Shown here: positions 1 to 7,776 of the stretch, piece after piece
Position numbering within the stretch: position 1 is the stretch's first letter
How the letters are laid out: each line of letters starts with the position of its first letter
From: JBGTKH01 sp041744735
GTDB taxonomy: Bacteria > Planctomycetota > Planctomycetia > Pirellulales > Pirellulaceae
Assembly (NCBI GenBank): GCA_041744735.1
Contig: JBGTKH010000486.1
Span: forward strand, 1 to 22,421
Length of the DNA: 22,421 nt
Reading direction: 5' to 3'
Notes under the pieces: generated by a model
The model's input: only the letters and a program-made list of their open reading frames with translations
What the model was told of the DNA's origin: nothing
Database searches by the model: none
Position numbers and translations under genes: made by a program

Positions 1-285
1 ACTACCTCTACACCGGCTGGCAATGCGTCGAAGAATGCGATGGCTTCGGCAGCCCCCTAAAGCAATACGTCTGGGGCATCTACATCGACGAACTCTTGCA
101 GCAGCGCCTGCTCACCACCATCAACAACCACGGTGCCGGCGACTATTACCCGCTCTCCGACCTACTCTACCGCACCACCGCCCTGACCGACGCGGCCGCC
201 AGCATCATCGAAACCTACGACACCGACGCCTACGGCAACACGCTCATCTTCAACGCCCCCGGCACCGGGAACAACTGGTGGGCCG
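1..285 (+). repeat. Rhs core direct repeat, copy 1
   Basis: This segment aligns without gaps to 2190-2474 at a constant offset of 2189 bp, with scattered, mostly third-position differences. Similarity stops just after the NNWWAD codons, where the two variable 3' portions begin. It is the shared rhs core that would allow recombination between modules. Copy 1 may extend beyond the left edge of the window. Confidence 0.9.
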
Positions 286-1049
286 ATAATGCGCTTCGAG
301 GTGAATTGCCCACGTGTGATTACATTTTCACCGGCCGCCGCTATGAGTCAGACAGTCAAACGTACTTTTACCGATTGCGAAGATACTTGCCAACTCTTGG
401 GCGGTTTATAAGTCGGGACGTTCGCGAATATTTTGAGGCAATGAACGTTTTACAGTATTGTTTAGGCAAGCCAACGGTCGCGCTCGATCCAATGGGCACG
501 GATATTTTTGACCTCTGGGCAAAGCATCAGGGAGAAAAGATACCGAAGGCTGTGGGAGTGGATGTTTCATTCTCCGCTGTCGCGGGTGTGGGTGCCGCTT
601 ACGGGTTTCAGGCGATGTTTTTCCCGGATTCCTGCGAGATCGGTATTTACCTCATCGCCCCCGCCATTTTTAAAACCGGTGAGAAGGCGATACCTAAGAA
701 TGCGTCAGAGTTTGAAAAGGCAATGAAAGCCGCTAAGGCTTTTTTTGTTGATCTGCCGTGGGGGCTCGATATATCACTGAGCGCGAACGTGTCAAAGGCG
801 GTTCACACGACCGGTGGCGCGGGTACCGCGAACGCAAGTAGTTGGGGTGGACTGTTTTATGGTGGAACAGCCGATGTTGCGGTTGTTGGTGCTGGGATAT
901 TTTGGGACCCGACTGGTTCCTGGATCGGTGGGTCTGTCGGTGCCGGCCCGTCCCTTACGATTGCGAAAACAAATCCACAAGCATACTTTCTCGTTAACTC
1001 TTTTACTCTCCCAACGTGGCTTTGTTGTACACTAATTGCCGGGATTTGA
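1..1049 (+). CDS. Rhs/YD-repeat protein, C-terminal end with variable tip (5' partial)
   Basis: The open frame enters from the left edge (first full codon at 3) and ends with TGA at 1047-1049, so only the last 349 or so residues are seen. The first 95 residues are Rhs core: they match the second module (2190-2474) almost residue for residue, including QYVWGIYIDELLQQR and ETYDTDAYGNTLIF. The core closes with a GRFISRD segment and a DPMGT motif at 486-500, the usual Rhs boundary before the variable tip. The tip (501-1049, about 182 residues) is rich in Gly, Ala, Ser and hydrophobic residues, with no catalytic motif that I recognise. In the family, the core forms a shell that carries a C-terminal toxin. 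The toxin role here is inferred from position only. The downstream gene at 1113 is the natural candidate for its immunity partner. Confidence 0.85.
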   Translation, partial: YLYTGWQCVEECDGFGSPLKQYVWGIYIDELLQQRLLTTINNHGAGDYYPLSDLLYRTTALTDAAASIIETYDTDAYGNTLIFNAPGTGNNWWADNALRGELPTCDYIFTGRRYESDSQTYFYRLRRYLPTLGRFISRDVREYFEAMNVLQYCLGKPTVALDPMGTDIFDLWAKHQGEKIPKAVGVDVSFSAVAGVGAAYGFQAMFFPDSCEIGIYLIAPAIFKTGEKAIPKNASEFEKAMKAAKAFFVDLPWGLDISLSANVSKAVHTTGGAGTANASSWGGLFYGGTADVAVVGAGIFWDPTGSWIGGSVGAGPSLTIAKTNPQAYFLVNSFTLPTWLCCTLIAGI

Positions 1050-1112
1050 GCCGGTTTGAACAATAGCTCACGCTCGCGGCATCGCGCTATTTTAGGTTTG
1101 GAGTTCTTACTT

Positions 1113-1442
1113 ATGCCAAGCGAATCGGTTTCCTTCGTCGGTGGGGCGAGAGTGGGCTGGGTAAATGCAAGGTGGCCGTCAACGACACTCACTGTCTCAA
1201 GGACGACAATCACACTCACGTCCATTCTAATCGGCGAATATGTCTTCTCGGAAGATCAGGTAATTGCGATAGAGAAATATACACTCATACCTGTTTTCGC
1301 TTGGGGTATCCGTATCCGCCATTCACGTCTAAATTATCCCAGTAATATAATATTCTGGTGTTTTCAAAGCCCGAATGCTGTGATAAGAGCCATTGAAGAC
1401 GTTGGTTTTCGCCCTCGCGTGGATCCCGCACGTGGAAAATGA
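1113..1442 (+). CDS. Hypothetical protein, candidate immunity protein of the first Rhs tip
   Basis: This 109-residue protein starts at ATG 1113, chosen because GGAG at 1100-1103 sits nine bases upstream; an earlier in-frame TTG at 1056 has no such site. The sequence is a run of alternating beta-type segments (for example TTLTVSRTTITL, then a conserved-looking EYVFSEDQVIAIE and IIFWCFQSP), which suggests a small all-beta fold similar to bacterial PH-like domains. That likeness is from memory and is weak. No signal peptide or clear membrane helix is seen. It begins 63 bp after an Rhs tip, the usual place for the cognate immunity gene. Its composition is more AT-rich than the rhs core, as expected for exchanged tip/immunity pairs. 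Confidence 0.6.
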   Translation: MPSESVSFVGGARVGWVNARWPSTTLTVSRTTITLTSILIGEYVFSEDQVIAIEKYTLIPVFAWGIRIRHSRLNYPSNIIFWCFQSPNAVIRAIEDVGFRPRVDPARGK

Positions 1443-1567
1443 CATGCGCATGGTATTAATAATTCCCACTGCCATTTCACAACGGTACTGAAGGCACGAG
1501 CGTACATCCGCAACATCGGTAGAGAATTGGGTACCGGGAGCGGCGTTGACCTGGCAATTGAATTCCT

Positions 1568-3073
1568 ATGAACATTCTCAACTGCGTCAGGAACAATTGT
1601 CTGAACACCTCCTCCGTCGTCGGCTTCACCACGTCGTTCGACCGCTCGTCCAACAAGTTCTTCGAACGTCACCTACACGCCGAATCCCGCAGCCAGCTCT
1701 ACGAACCGTTCGCCAACTTCGAACCGCAAGGCGGCTATGATTCCATCGACCGCCTGCGTCAATACCAGCGCGGCGTCCTCACGAGCGCCGGCGGCCACAA
1801 CAATCTCGGCGGTGGCGGCATCGAAACGCCCATCAGCCTGCCGAACACCGACCAATCGCGCACCTACGACCTCGATGGCCTCGGCAACTGGCGGCGCACG
1901 ACATTCGAACCCGTCGGCGGCAGCCAAACCACCGAAGTCCGCCAGCACAACGCCCTGAACCAAATCACGAAGCGCGACGCCACGCCGTTGACTTACGATC
2001 TGAACGGCAACCTCCTAGACGACGGCACGCGCCTCTACACCTGGGATGCATTCAATAGATTGGCAAACGTCCGACGTAAGTCGGATGGTTCTTTGATCGG
2101 CGACTACGCCTACGACGCCACCGCCCGCCGCATCCGAAAAGTCGTGTCCAACGGCGGCCTCTCCGGCGCCATCCCCAACGGCACCACGCACTACCTCTAC
2201 ACCGCCTGGCAATGCCTCGAAGAATGCGACGGCTTCGGCAGCCCCGTGAAGCAATACGTCTGGGGCATCTACATCGACGAACTCCTCCAGCAACGCCACC
2301 TCGCCACCATCAACAACCACGGCGCCGGCGACTACTACCCGGTGTCCGATCTCCTCTACCGCACCACCGCCCTGACCGACTCGGCCGCCAACATCATCGA
2401 AACCTACGACACCGACGCCTACGGCAACACCCTCATCTTTACTGCCCCCGGCACGGGCAACAACTGGTGGGCGGACGACACGGTGCCAAGCGACAATCCC
2501 ACGTGCCAGTTCATTTTTTCGGGAAGACGCGACGCGGAGACGATGCTATTCTACTACCGTCGTCGTTATTTCGACGCCTCATTCGGCCGATTTATCTCAC
2601 GTGATCCGCGAGTACTCGGCATAGGTCAGTCACAACTAAGCGCTCGTGACTTGTATGACCGGAACATTGTACAGCGTATAAATCGCTTGCGAAGGGGTGC
2701 GACGGAAATTGCAATTGCATCTTTTGTTGGCGTTTATGAATACACCGAGCCCCGTCCCGTTACCAGCCTTGACCCTATTGGCCTCGAAGCAAACGAATTT
2801 GCCAGCCCAGTGCCGACGTCTTCGGGGTCGCCACTCTATCCGGTACCACCACCGCCTCCTCCTGGCCCTAATCCGCTATGCAAGACAGTCCATCAATATA
2901 GGGTGGACCATGATTGCGATATATACCCATGTGATTGTGGCTATGAGTGTTTTAAAACGGCCGCCGCATTTTTTTGTGTGAAGTGCTCTGGCACATGCGG
3001 CCACAACATTTATCCGTGCAAGCCGGGCATTGTAATTCGTCCTGGTTTTAGAGCCGTCGGTTGTATATGTTAA
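1568..3073 (+). CDS. Displaced Rhs core module with cysteine-rich C-terminal tip
   Basis: This is a 501-residue frame from ATG 1568 to TAA 3071-3073. Recognisable Rhs sequence starts near residue 16 (SVVGFTTSFDRSSNKFFER) and runs through YD-type repeats such as YDSIDRLRQYQRG, RTYDLDGLGNWRR and LTYDLNGNLLDDG to a GRFISRDP segment and the DPIGL boundary at 2771-2785. The tip (2786-3073, about 95 residues) has a proline run (VPPPPPPGPNP) followed by about 65 residues with 11 cysteines. The usual long N-terminal part of an Rhs protein is missing, and no Shine-Dalgarno precedes 1568 (an in-frame stop lies at 1559-1561). It is therefore probably a silent or 'orphan' 3' module that can be swapped into a full gene by recombination through the shared core. 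Whether it is translated on its own is unknown. Confidence 0.8.
   Translation: MNILNCVRNNCLNTSSVVGFTTSFDRSSNKFFERHLHAESRSQLYEPFANFEPQGGYDSIDRLRQYQRGVLTSAGGHNNLGGGGIETPISLPNTDQSRTYDLDGLGNWRRTTFEPVGGSQTTEVRQHNALNQITKRDATPLTYDLNGNLLDDGTRLYTWDAFNRLANVRRKSDGSLIGDYAYDATARRIRKVVSNGGLSGAIPNGTTHYLYTAWQCLEECDGFGSPVKQYVWGIYIDELLQQRHLATINNHGAGDYYPVSDLLYRTTALTDSAANIIETYDTDAYGNTLIFTAPGTGNNWWADDTVPSDNPTCQFIFSGRRDAETMLFYYRRRYFDASFGRFISRDPRVLGIGQSQLSARDLYDRNIVQRINRLRRGATEIAIASFVGVYEYTEPRPVTSLDPIGLEANEFASPVPTSSGSPLYPVPPPPPPGPNPLCKTVHQYRVDHDCDIYPCDCGYECFKTAAAFFCVKCSGTCGHNIYPCKPGIVIRPGFRAVGCIC
2190..2474 (+). repeat. Rhs core direct repeat, copy 2
   Basis: Second copy of the core segment at 1-285, in the same frame and orientation. 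After it the two modules diverge into unrelated 3' ends. Confidence 0.9.
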
Positions 3074-3729
3074 AAGTATGCCGCTTCCTTATGCGCGATT
3101 TGAGACGCTGCATCCAGGTATCCTTGCGCACTTCCCTTGTGCTATTGACAATCCTTTGTGTCTTTCTTGCAAATCGCGTAAACCACAAACAATCGGTTCA
3201 ACGCCTCCGTTTGTACGTGAAAGCCTGGAAGGGGGATGTTCGGTACGACCATCAATTCGATTTTTCATCGGGCACATATGTAGACGAGTCTCAGCCGAAT
3301 GTACCGAAAGTGCTCTTGCATATTCTCGGTGACGAGGCGTTTGCTAGTATTGTTCAGATTGATTTTCAAGGCACGGACGTAAACGATGACGTAATAGCGA
3401 ATCTCCCGTCGTTGGATACGATCCTGTATGTATCTCTTGCGTATACGGACGTGACGGATCGCAGTATAGCTGTGATAACGCGTACTAGGGGACTGCGCAC
3501 ACTTTCTCTTGACGGATGTGCTATTACCGATGGCGGCTTGTCGCTTTTAACCGGGTGCAACACGCTTGAGGCATTATATCTCGACGGCACACTAATTACG
3601 GATGATTCGGTCGAACATCTGCAGCAGATGAAGTCTATAAAGTATTTATCCGTCAGAAATACTGCAGTGACTAGCCACGGGCTGTTACGGCTTCGTGATG
3701 CGCTTCCTGATTGTGAAATTGAGGGCTGA
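3067..3729 (+). CDS. Leucine-rich-repeat membrane protein, candidate immunity protein of the second Rhs tip
   Basis: This 220-residue protein starts at ATG 3067, overlapping the stop codon of the preceding rhs module by seven bases (3067-3073), which suggests translational coupling; ATG 3091 is an alternative. Residues 1-18 are basic, residues about 20-37 (SLRTSLVLLTILCVFLAN) form one membrane helix, and the rest should face outward. From about residue 95 there are four to five leucine-rich repeats of about 24 residues with the pattern L-x-x-L-x-L-x-x-T-x-I-T-D-x-x-L (for example LRTLSLDGCAITDGGLSLL). Short membrane-anchored LRR proteins of this layout are common in planctomycetes. Its position directly behind a variable Rhs tip makes an immunity or binding role plausible, but this is inference. 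Confidence 0.7.
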   Translation: MLKVCRFLMRDLRRCIQVSLRTSLVLLTILCVFLANRVNHKQSVQRLRLYVKAWKGDVRYDHQFDFSSGTYVDESQPNVPKVLLHILGDEAFASIVQIDFQGTDVNDDVIANLPSLDTILYVSLAYTDVTDRSIAVITRTRGLRTLSLDGCAITDGGLSLLTGCNTLEALYLDGTLITDDSVEHLQQMKSIKYLSVRNTAVTSHGLLRLRDALPDCEIEG

Positions 3730-3762
3730 ATTGTGTGTGTACGGAGTTATTAGCGGAGAACG

Positions 3763-4386
3763 GTGTCACAAACGTGTCCCAAAGCAGCCTTTGAAGCGAC
3801 CGAATGGTACGCAATCCACGACGGTTCCACGTGCGTGCGCGTCTACAACGAGGCCAGTGACGTGGTCCAATTCACCGACGAAAACGGTTCCGTGTTCGAG
3901 AACACGTTTGATGCGCTAGGCCGCAAAAAGGATTGCACGATTAGCAAGGCTGTCAGCGTCGTCGGCACCGATGCGCAATCGTTCCAGTACGACGGGCTCT
4001 CTCGGCAAACGCAAGCCATCGACACCGTCGGTTCAACCGACGCCACCGTGCAAATGTCTTACGATTCGCTCAATCGCGTTATCGAAGATTCCCAAACCTA
4101 CACCGGCGGCACGCGCAATGTGACGATGACTGACTTCGACTCGCATGTGATCAGCCAACTCCAATTCCCCAACAACCGCAAGATCGACAACACCTACGAC
4201 CTGCTCTACCGCCGCACCGATGTCGCCGACAACGGCGGCAGCACGATTGCAAGTTGGCAATTCTTCGGGCCATCGCGTGTGGCCGAACGGGTCATGAGCA
4301 CCGGTCGCCGCACTGCACTAGGGAACACGCGCAGGTTCGCAACTTCAGGTGGGTCTCGTAACCGCCTGGAGCAACAGGTGGTTTAG
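3763..4386 (+). pseudogene. Internal Rhs/YD-repeat gene fragment
   Basis: An open frame from GTG 3763 to TAG 4384-4386. Recognisable Rhs sequence covers roughly 3790-4290, with YD-type repeats (VRVYNEASDVVQFTDENG, FDALGR, FQYDGLSRQ, YDSLNRVIEDSQTY) ending at STIASWQFFGPSRVAE. From memory of intact planctomycete Rhs proteins, this segment belongs N-terminal to the start of the module at 1568, so the pieces are out of order. It has neither the N-terminal region nor a tip. The last 30 or so residues are not Rhs-like and the end runs 42 bp into the 3' end of the convergent gene at 4345. I read it as a relic left by recombination or decay. Confidence 0.75.
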
Positions 4387-5001
4387 GCGGCGCACCAGCG
4401 AATCCGCGGTGCCGGGGTGGTGTGGATGGCTGATGTGGCGCAGCGGAGTTTCGGCCGGGGAATCGCAGCAATAGAGATTCAGGCCACGCGCGGCGGCGCG
4501 GGCCGTTTGTCCCCAAGCATCGACCCCGACCACGACGTCGGGAAGCTGGGACAGGAACTGCTCAAAGCCCTGATGGTGAATCAGTAGCAGTTCCACGCCT
4601 ACGGTCTGTCCCATGCCAGGATCGTCCGCGGCTCGGGTCGCCTGTACCGCCTCCAGGCTGTCGCCGGTGCGCACATTCAGCCGGCAGGCGGTCAACACCT
4701 GATGCCCTCGCTGCTGGTGCTGCTGGTGCCAAGAATAAAAGTGCGGCGTGAACACGATGTCGGCGTGGACATAGCCCAACCAAATCGCATCCGGGGCCTG
4801 CTGGCGGACACCTTCGAGCAAATCGCGCAGGAAGGGGTTGGGGTAGGGATGACCGTAAACCGACCGGGCCGTGCGCCGGACGTTAACTTCGTAGAACCGC
4901 ACGGGTGCTTGCGCCTCCAGTTGCCGACGGCTGCTATCCGCGATGGCCAGCCGCGCCTGTCCTGGATTCAGTCCCGCCGTATTCACTGCGATCGCAATCA
5001 T
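4345..5001 (-). CDS. Hypothetical protein downstream of mutS
   Basis: I do not recognise this protein with certainty. It is 218 residues from ATG 5001-4999 (MIAIAVNTAGLNPGQ), or 236 from a GTG at 5055 that would overlap the end of mutS by 31 bp. The start after the mutS stop is preferred because the protein begins directly with a beta-strand-like IAIAVN. The stretch AIWLGYVHADIVFTPHF, with an internal HAD, recalls the metal-binding region of GT-A type glycosyltransferases, and a later VVVGVDAWGQ is also suggestive, but the likeness is weak. No signal peptide or membrane helix is seen. It is the last gene of the apparent rluA-family-mutS run on the minus strand; the 23-bp spacing suggests co-transcription, not shared function. 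Confidence 0.6.
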   Translation of the reverse strand: MIAIAVNTAGLNPGQARLAIADSSRRQLEAQAPVRFYEVNVRRTARSVYGHPYPNPFLRDLLEGVRQQAPDAIWLGYVHADIVFTPHFYSWHQQHQQRGHQVLTACRLNVRTGDSLEAVQATRAADDPGMGQTVGVELLLIHHQGFEQFLSQLPDVVVGVDAWGQTARAAARGLNLYCCDSPAETPLRHISHPHHPGTADSLVRRLNHLLLQAVTRPT

Positions 5002-5024
5002 GGCCGCGTTGCCCGCTGTGGTCG

Positions 5025-7718
5025 TTACGGTTCGTTTGACAGTTCGGCGTGCCACTGATTGACCAACTGCAACGCGTCGAGCGGCGTGAGGGTGTTAACG
5101 TCGGCGGCGCGGATTTTCTCTAGCAGCGGGTGATCGGCGAAGCCGAAGAGGGTTAGTTGGATGTCACCGCCGCGGCGGTTCTTGGTGCGGCGGGCGATTT
5201 TGGGGCGGCCTTCGGGGTCGAGGTGTTCGGATTCGAGTTGGGCCAGGATCTGTTTGGCTCGCTCGTTCACTTCGCGCGGCACGCCGGCCAGGCGCGCGAC
5301 GTGGATACCGTAACATTTGTCCGCGGCGCCGGCGACGATCTTGTGCAGGAAGACGACGTTGTCTTCCCACTCTTTGACCGCCACGTTCAGATTCTTGATG
5401 CCCGACAGCGTACTCTGCAGATCGGTCAGTTCGTGGTAGTGCGTGGCGAATAGCGTGCGGCAGCCGATCGTGTCGTGGATGTGTTCGATGATCGCCCAGG
5501 CCAGCGACACGCCGTCGTAGGTGCTGGTGCCGCGGCCGATCTCGTCCAGAATCACGAGGCTGCGGGCGGTGGCGGTGTTCAGAATACGGGCCGTCTCGGT
5601 CATTTCGACCATGAATGTGCTTTGGCCGCGCGACAGTTCATCGCTGGCACCGACGCGGGCGAAGATGCGGTCCGCGACGCCAATCGTGGCTTCGCGAGCC
5701 GGCACGAAACTGCCCATCTGGGCCATCAACGTGATCAAAGCCACTTGGCGAATGTACGTGCTCTTGCCGGCCATGTTCGGGCCGGTGATCAGCAGCATCA
5801 GGCCCTCGTCCGCATCGGCTTCGCAGTCGTTGGGCACGAACGTTCCCTGCGGTTCGAGAATGTCCAGCACCGGGTGCCGGCCGTCGAGGATTTTTAAGAT
5901 CGGCTCATCGACCGGCTGAGGGCGGCAGTAACCTCGCTCGCGCGCCAGTTCGGCCAGTGAGACCAACACGTCCAGTTGCGCGAGCACCGCGGCCGTGGAT
6001 TGCAAGCGGCGCGCGGAGGCTTGGACCAAGTCACGCAGCTCGAGGAATAACTCGCCTTCGAGAGCCTTCGCCTTTTCGTCGGCCGACAGCACTTTCTCTT
6101 CGTACTCTTTCAATTCCGGCGTAATGTAGCGTTCGGCGTTCTTCAGCGTCTGCTTGCGGATGTAGTGCTGCGGCACCTTTTCGCGGTGCGTATTGGTGAT
6201 TTCGATGTAGTAGCCGAAGACTTGATTGAAGCCGACTTTCAAACTTGTGATGCCGGAGTGCTGGGCTTCTTCGGCCTGATAGCGAGCGATCCATTGTTTG
6301 CCGCCGGTGGCCAGTTCGCGCAGGGCGTCCAGCTCGCTGCTGAACCCGTCGCGGATAAAGCCGCCGTCGCGAGCCACCAACGGGCAATCGTCGATCAGCG
6401 CGGCCTCCAGCTTGCTGCGCACGTCGGGGCAGAGGTCCAGGTCGGATTCGAGTTGGCACAGATAGCGGCTCTTGCGGGCCGTCAGTTTGGCTTTCACCTT
6501 CGGCAAGTTGCTCAGCGTGCGGCCGATGAAGTTTAGATCGCGCGGGCTGGCTCGGCCGGTTGTCACGCGGGCCAGCAGCCGCTCGACGTCGTACACGCCG
6601 CGCAGATGTTCGCGCAGGTCGCGCCGCAGCGCACCGTCACCGATCAATTCTTCCACCGCATCCAGCCGCCCGTCGATGGCCTTGATGTCGGTGAGTGGAT
6701 TGGCCAGCCAGTCGGCGAGCATTCGCGCGCCCATCGCGGTGATCGTGCGGTCGAGCACCGCCAGCAGCGAACCTTCGCGCCGACCGTCGCGAATCGTGCG
6801 AGTAATCTCTAGGCTGCGTCGCGTGGCTTCGTCGATTTCCAACATGCCGCCGACACGATACGGTATCAGCCGGTCGAGATGATCCAGCGACGACTTTTGC
6901 GTTTCGACCAAATAATCGAGCACTGCGCCGGCCGCGCGGATCGCCGCTTCGTCGCCGTTGCCAAACCCAAAGCCTTCGAGACTGGCGGTGCCAAAATGTT
7001 TTGACAACGCACTGACCGCCCCGTCGTGCGAGAAGGCCCACGCGGGCCGCTGCGTGAGCGCCATCGAGCGGTGTAGTTGGTCGGGGAGTGGCTCGGCACC
7101 CTCGCTGACCAGACATTCCGATGGCTGGATGCGGGCTAGTTGGTCGGCCAATCGGTTGGCGGGAAATACGGCGGCGAAGAACCGGCCGGTGGAAAGTTCG
7201 GCCCACGCTACGCCAATGTCGGTTGACGATTGGCGCTGGGGCTTCGCGGACTCAGCCCCAGCCACTCGGCCGAACGCTTCGCGCTGGGGCTTCGCGGACT
7301 CAGCCCCAGCCACCCGGCCTGTCACTGGGCCGACGACGGCGGCTAGGTAGTTGCTCTCGTGCGGGTCCAGCAGTGCGTCGTCGGTCAGCGTGCCGGGCGT
7401 CACGACGCGTGTGACTTCGCGCTTCACCAGTCCCTTGGCCAGCTTCGGGTCTTCCACCTGTTCGCACACCGCCGCACGGAACCCGGCGGTGATCAGCTTG
7501 CCCAGATAGCTGTCGAGCTGATGGTGCGGAAACCCGGCCATCGGGATCGGGTTCTCGCCCTTGTCGCGGCTGGTGAGCGTGAGCCCCAGGACACGCGCGA
7601 CGGTCTTCGCGTCGTCGTAAAACAGCTCGTAGAAATCGCCCATGCGGAACAGCAGCAGCGCGTCGCCGCAGACCGCTTTCGCGTCCTCGTACTGCTGCAT
7701 CATCGGTGTGGCGGCCAT
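5025..7718 (-). CDS. mutS: DNA mismatch repair protein MutS
   Basis: MutS binds mismatches and small loops in DNA and, with ATP, recruits MutL. The protein is 897 residues from ATG 7718-7716; an upstream in-frame TTG at 7736 would add six residues. Near the N terminus is the mismatch-recognition motif F-Y-E in DFYELF (about residues 29-31). The ATPase has Walker A GPNMAGKS (about 646-653), Walker B with signature ILDEIGRGTSTYDG and the THYHEL segment. The C-terminal tail keeps a TLFG motif, as in full-length MutS-I. The odd feature is a repeated GRVAGAESAKPQR at about residues 134-163, between the recognition and connector domains, encoded by two palindromic DNA repeats (7233-7313). It lies 58 bp behind the RluA-family gene and is probably in its operon. 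Confidence 0.97.
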   Translation of the reverse strand: MAATPMMQQYEDAKAVCGDALLLFRMGDFYELFYDDAKTVARVLGLTLTSRDKGENPIPMAGFPHHQLDSYLGKLITAGFRAAVCEQVEDPKLAKGLVKREVTRVVTPGTLTDDALLDPHESNYLAAVVGPVTGRVAGAESAKPQREAFGRVAGAESAKPQRQSSTDIGVAWAELSTGRFFAAVFPANRLADQLARIQPSECLVSEGAEPLPDQLHRSMALTQRPAWAFSHDGAVSALSKHFGTASLEGFGFGNGDEAAIRAAGAVLDYLVETQKSSLDHLDRLIPYRVGGMLEIDEATRRSLEITRTIRDGRREGSLLAVLDRTITAMGARMLADWLANPLTDIKAIDGRLDAVEELIGDGALRRDLREHLRGVYDVERLLARVTTGRASPRDLNFIGRTLSNLPKVKAKLTARKSRYLCQLESDLDLCPDVRSKLEAALIDDCPLVARDGGFIRDGFSSELDALRELATGGKQWIARYQAEEAQHSGITSLKVGFNQVFGYYIEITNTHREKVPQHYIRKQTLKNAERYITPELKEYEEKVLSADEKAKALEGELFLELRDLVQASARRLQSTAAVLAQLDVLVSLAELARERGYCRPQPVDEPILKILDGRHPVLDILEPQGTFVPNDCEADADEGLMLLITGPNMAGKSTYIRQVALITLMAQMGSFVPAREATIGVADRIFARVGASDELSRGQSTFMVEMTETARILNTATARSLVILDEIGRGTSTYDGVSLAWAIIEHIHDTIGCRTLFATHYHELTDLQSTLSGIKNLNVAVKEWEDNVVFLHKIVAGAADKCYGIHVARLAGVPREVNERAKQILAQLESEHLDPEGRPKIARRTKNRRGGDIQLTLFGFADHPLLEKIRAADVNTLTPLDALQLVNQWHAELSNEP
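7233..7313. repeat. Two in-frame copies of a palindromic repeat inside mutS
   Basis: Each copy has a 9-bp arm GCTGGGGCT, a 10-base centre TCGCGGACTC and the complementary arm AGCCCCAGC. Copy 1 is at 7235-7262 and copy 2 at 7283-7310. The copies are 48 bp apart, a multiple of three, so mutS stays open and each encodes GRVAGAESAKPQR. The identity between copies at DNA level, including the centre and flanks, suggests a REP-like mobile palindrome or a tandem duplication of one. Confidence 0.85.
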
Positions 7719-7776
7719 AGCCGGGCATCGTAACAAGCCGAGCAGCGATCGGGGAGAGGGGTCGACGCGAGTGATG

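Noticed and set aside
1443..1567. Possible short gene or insertion-sequence end between the first small gene and the second rhs module
   Set aside because: The stretch has no credible start with ribosome site and no terminal inverted repeats that I can see; it is probably just a recombination junction.
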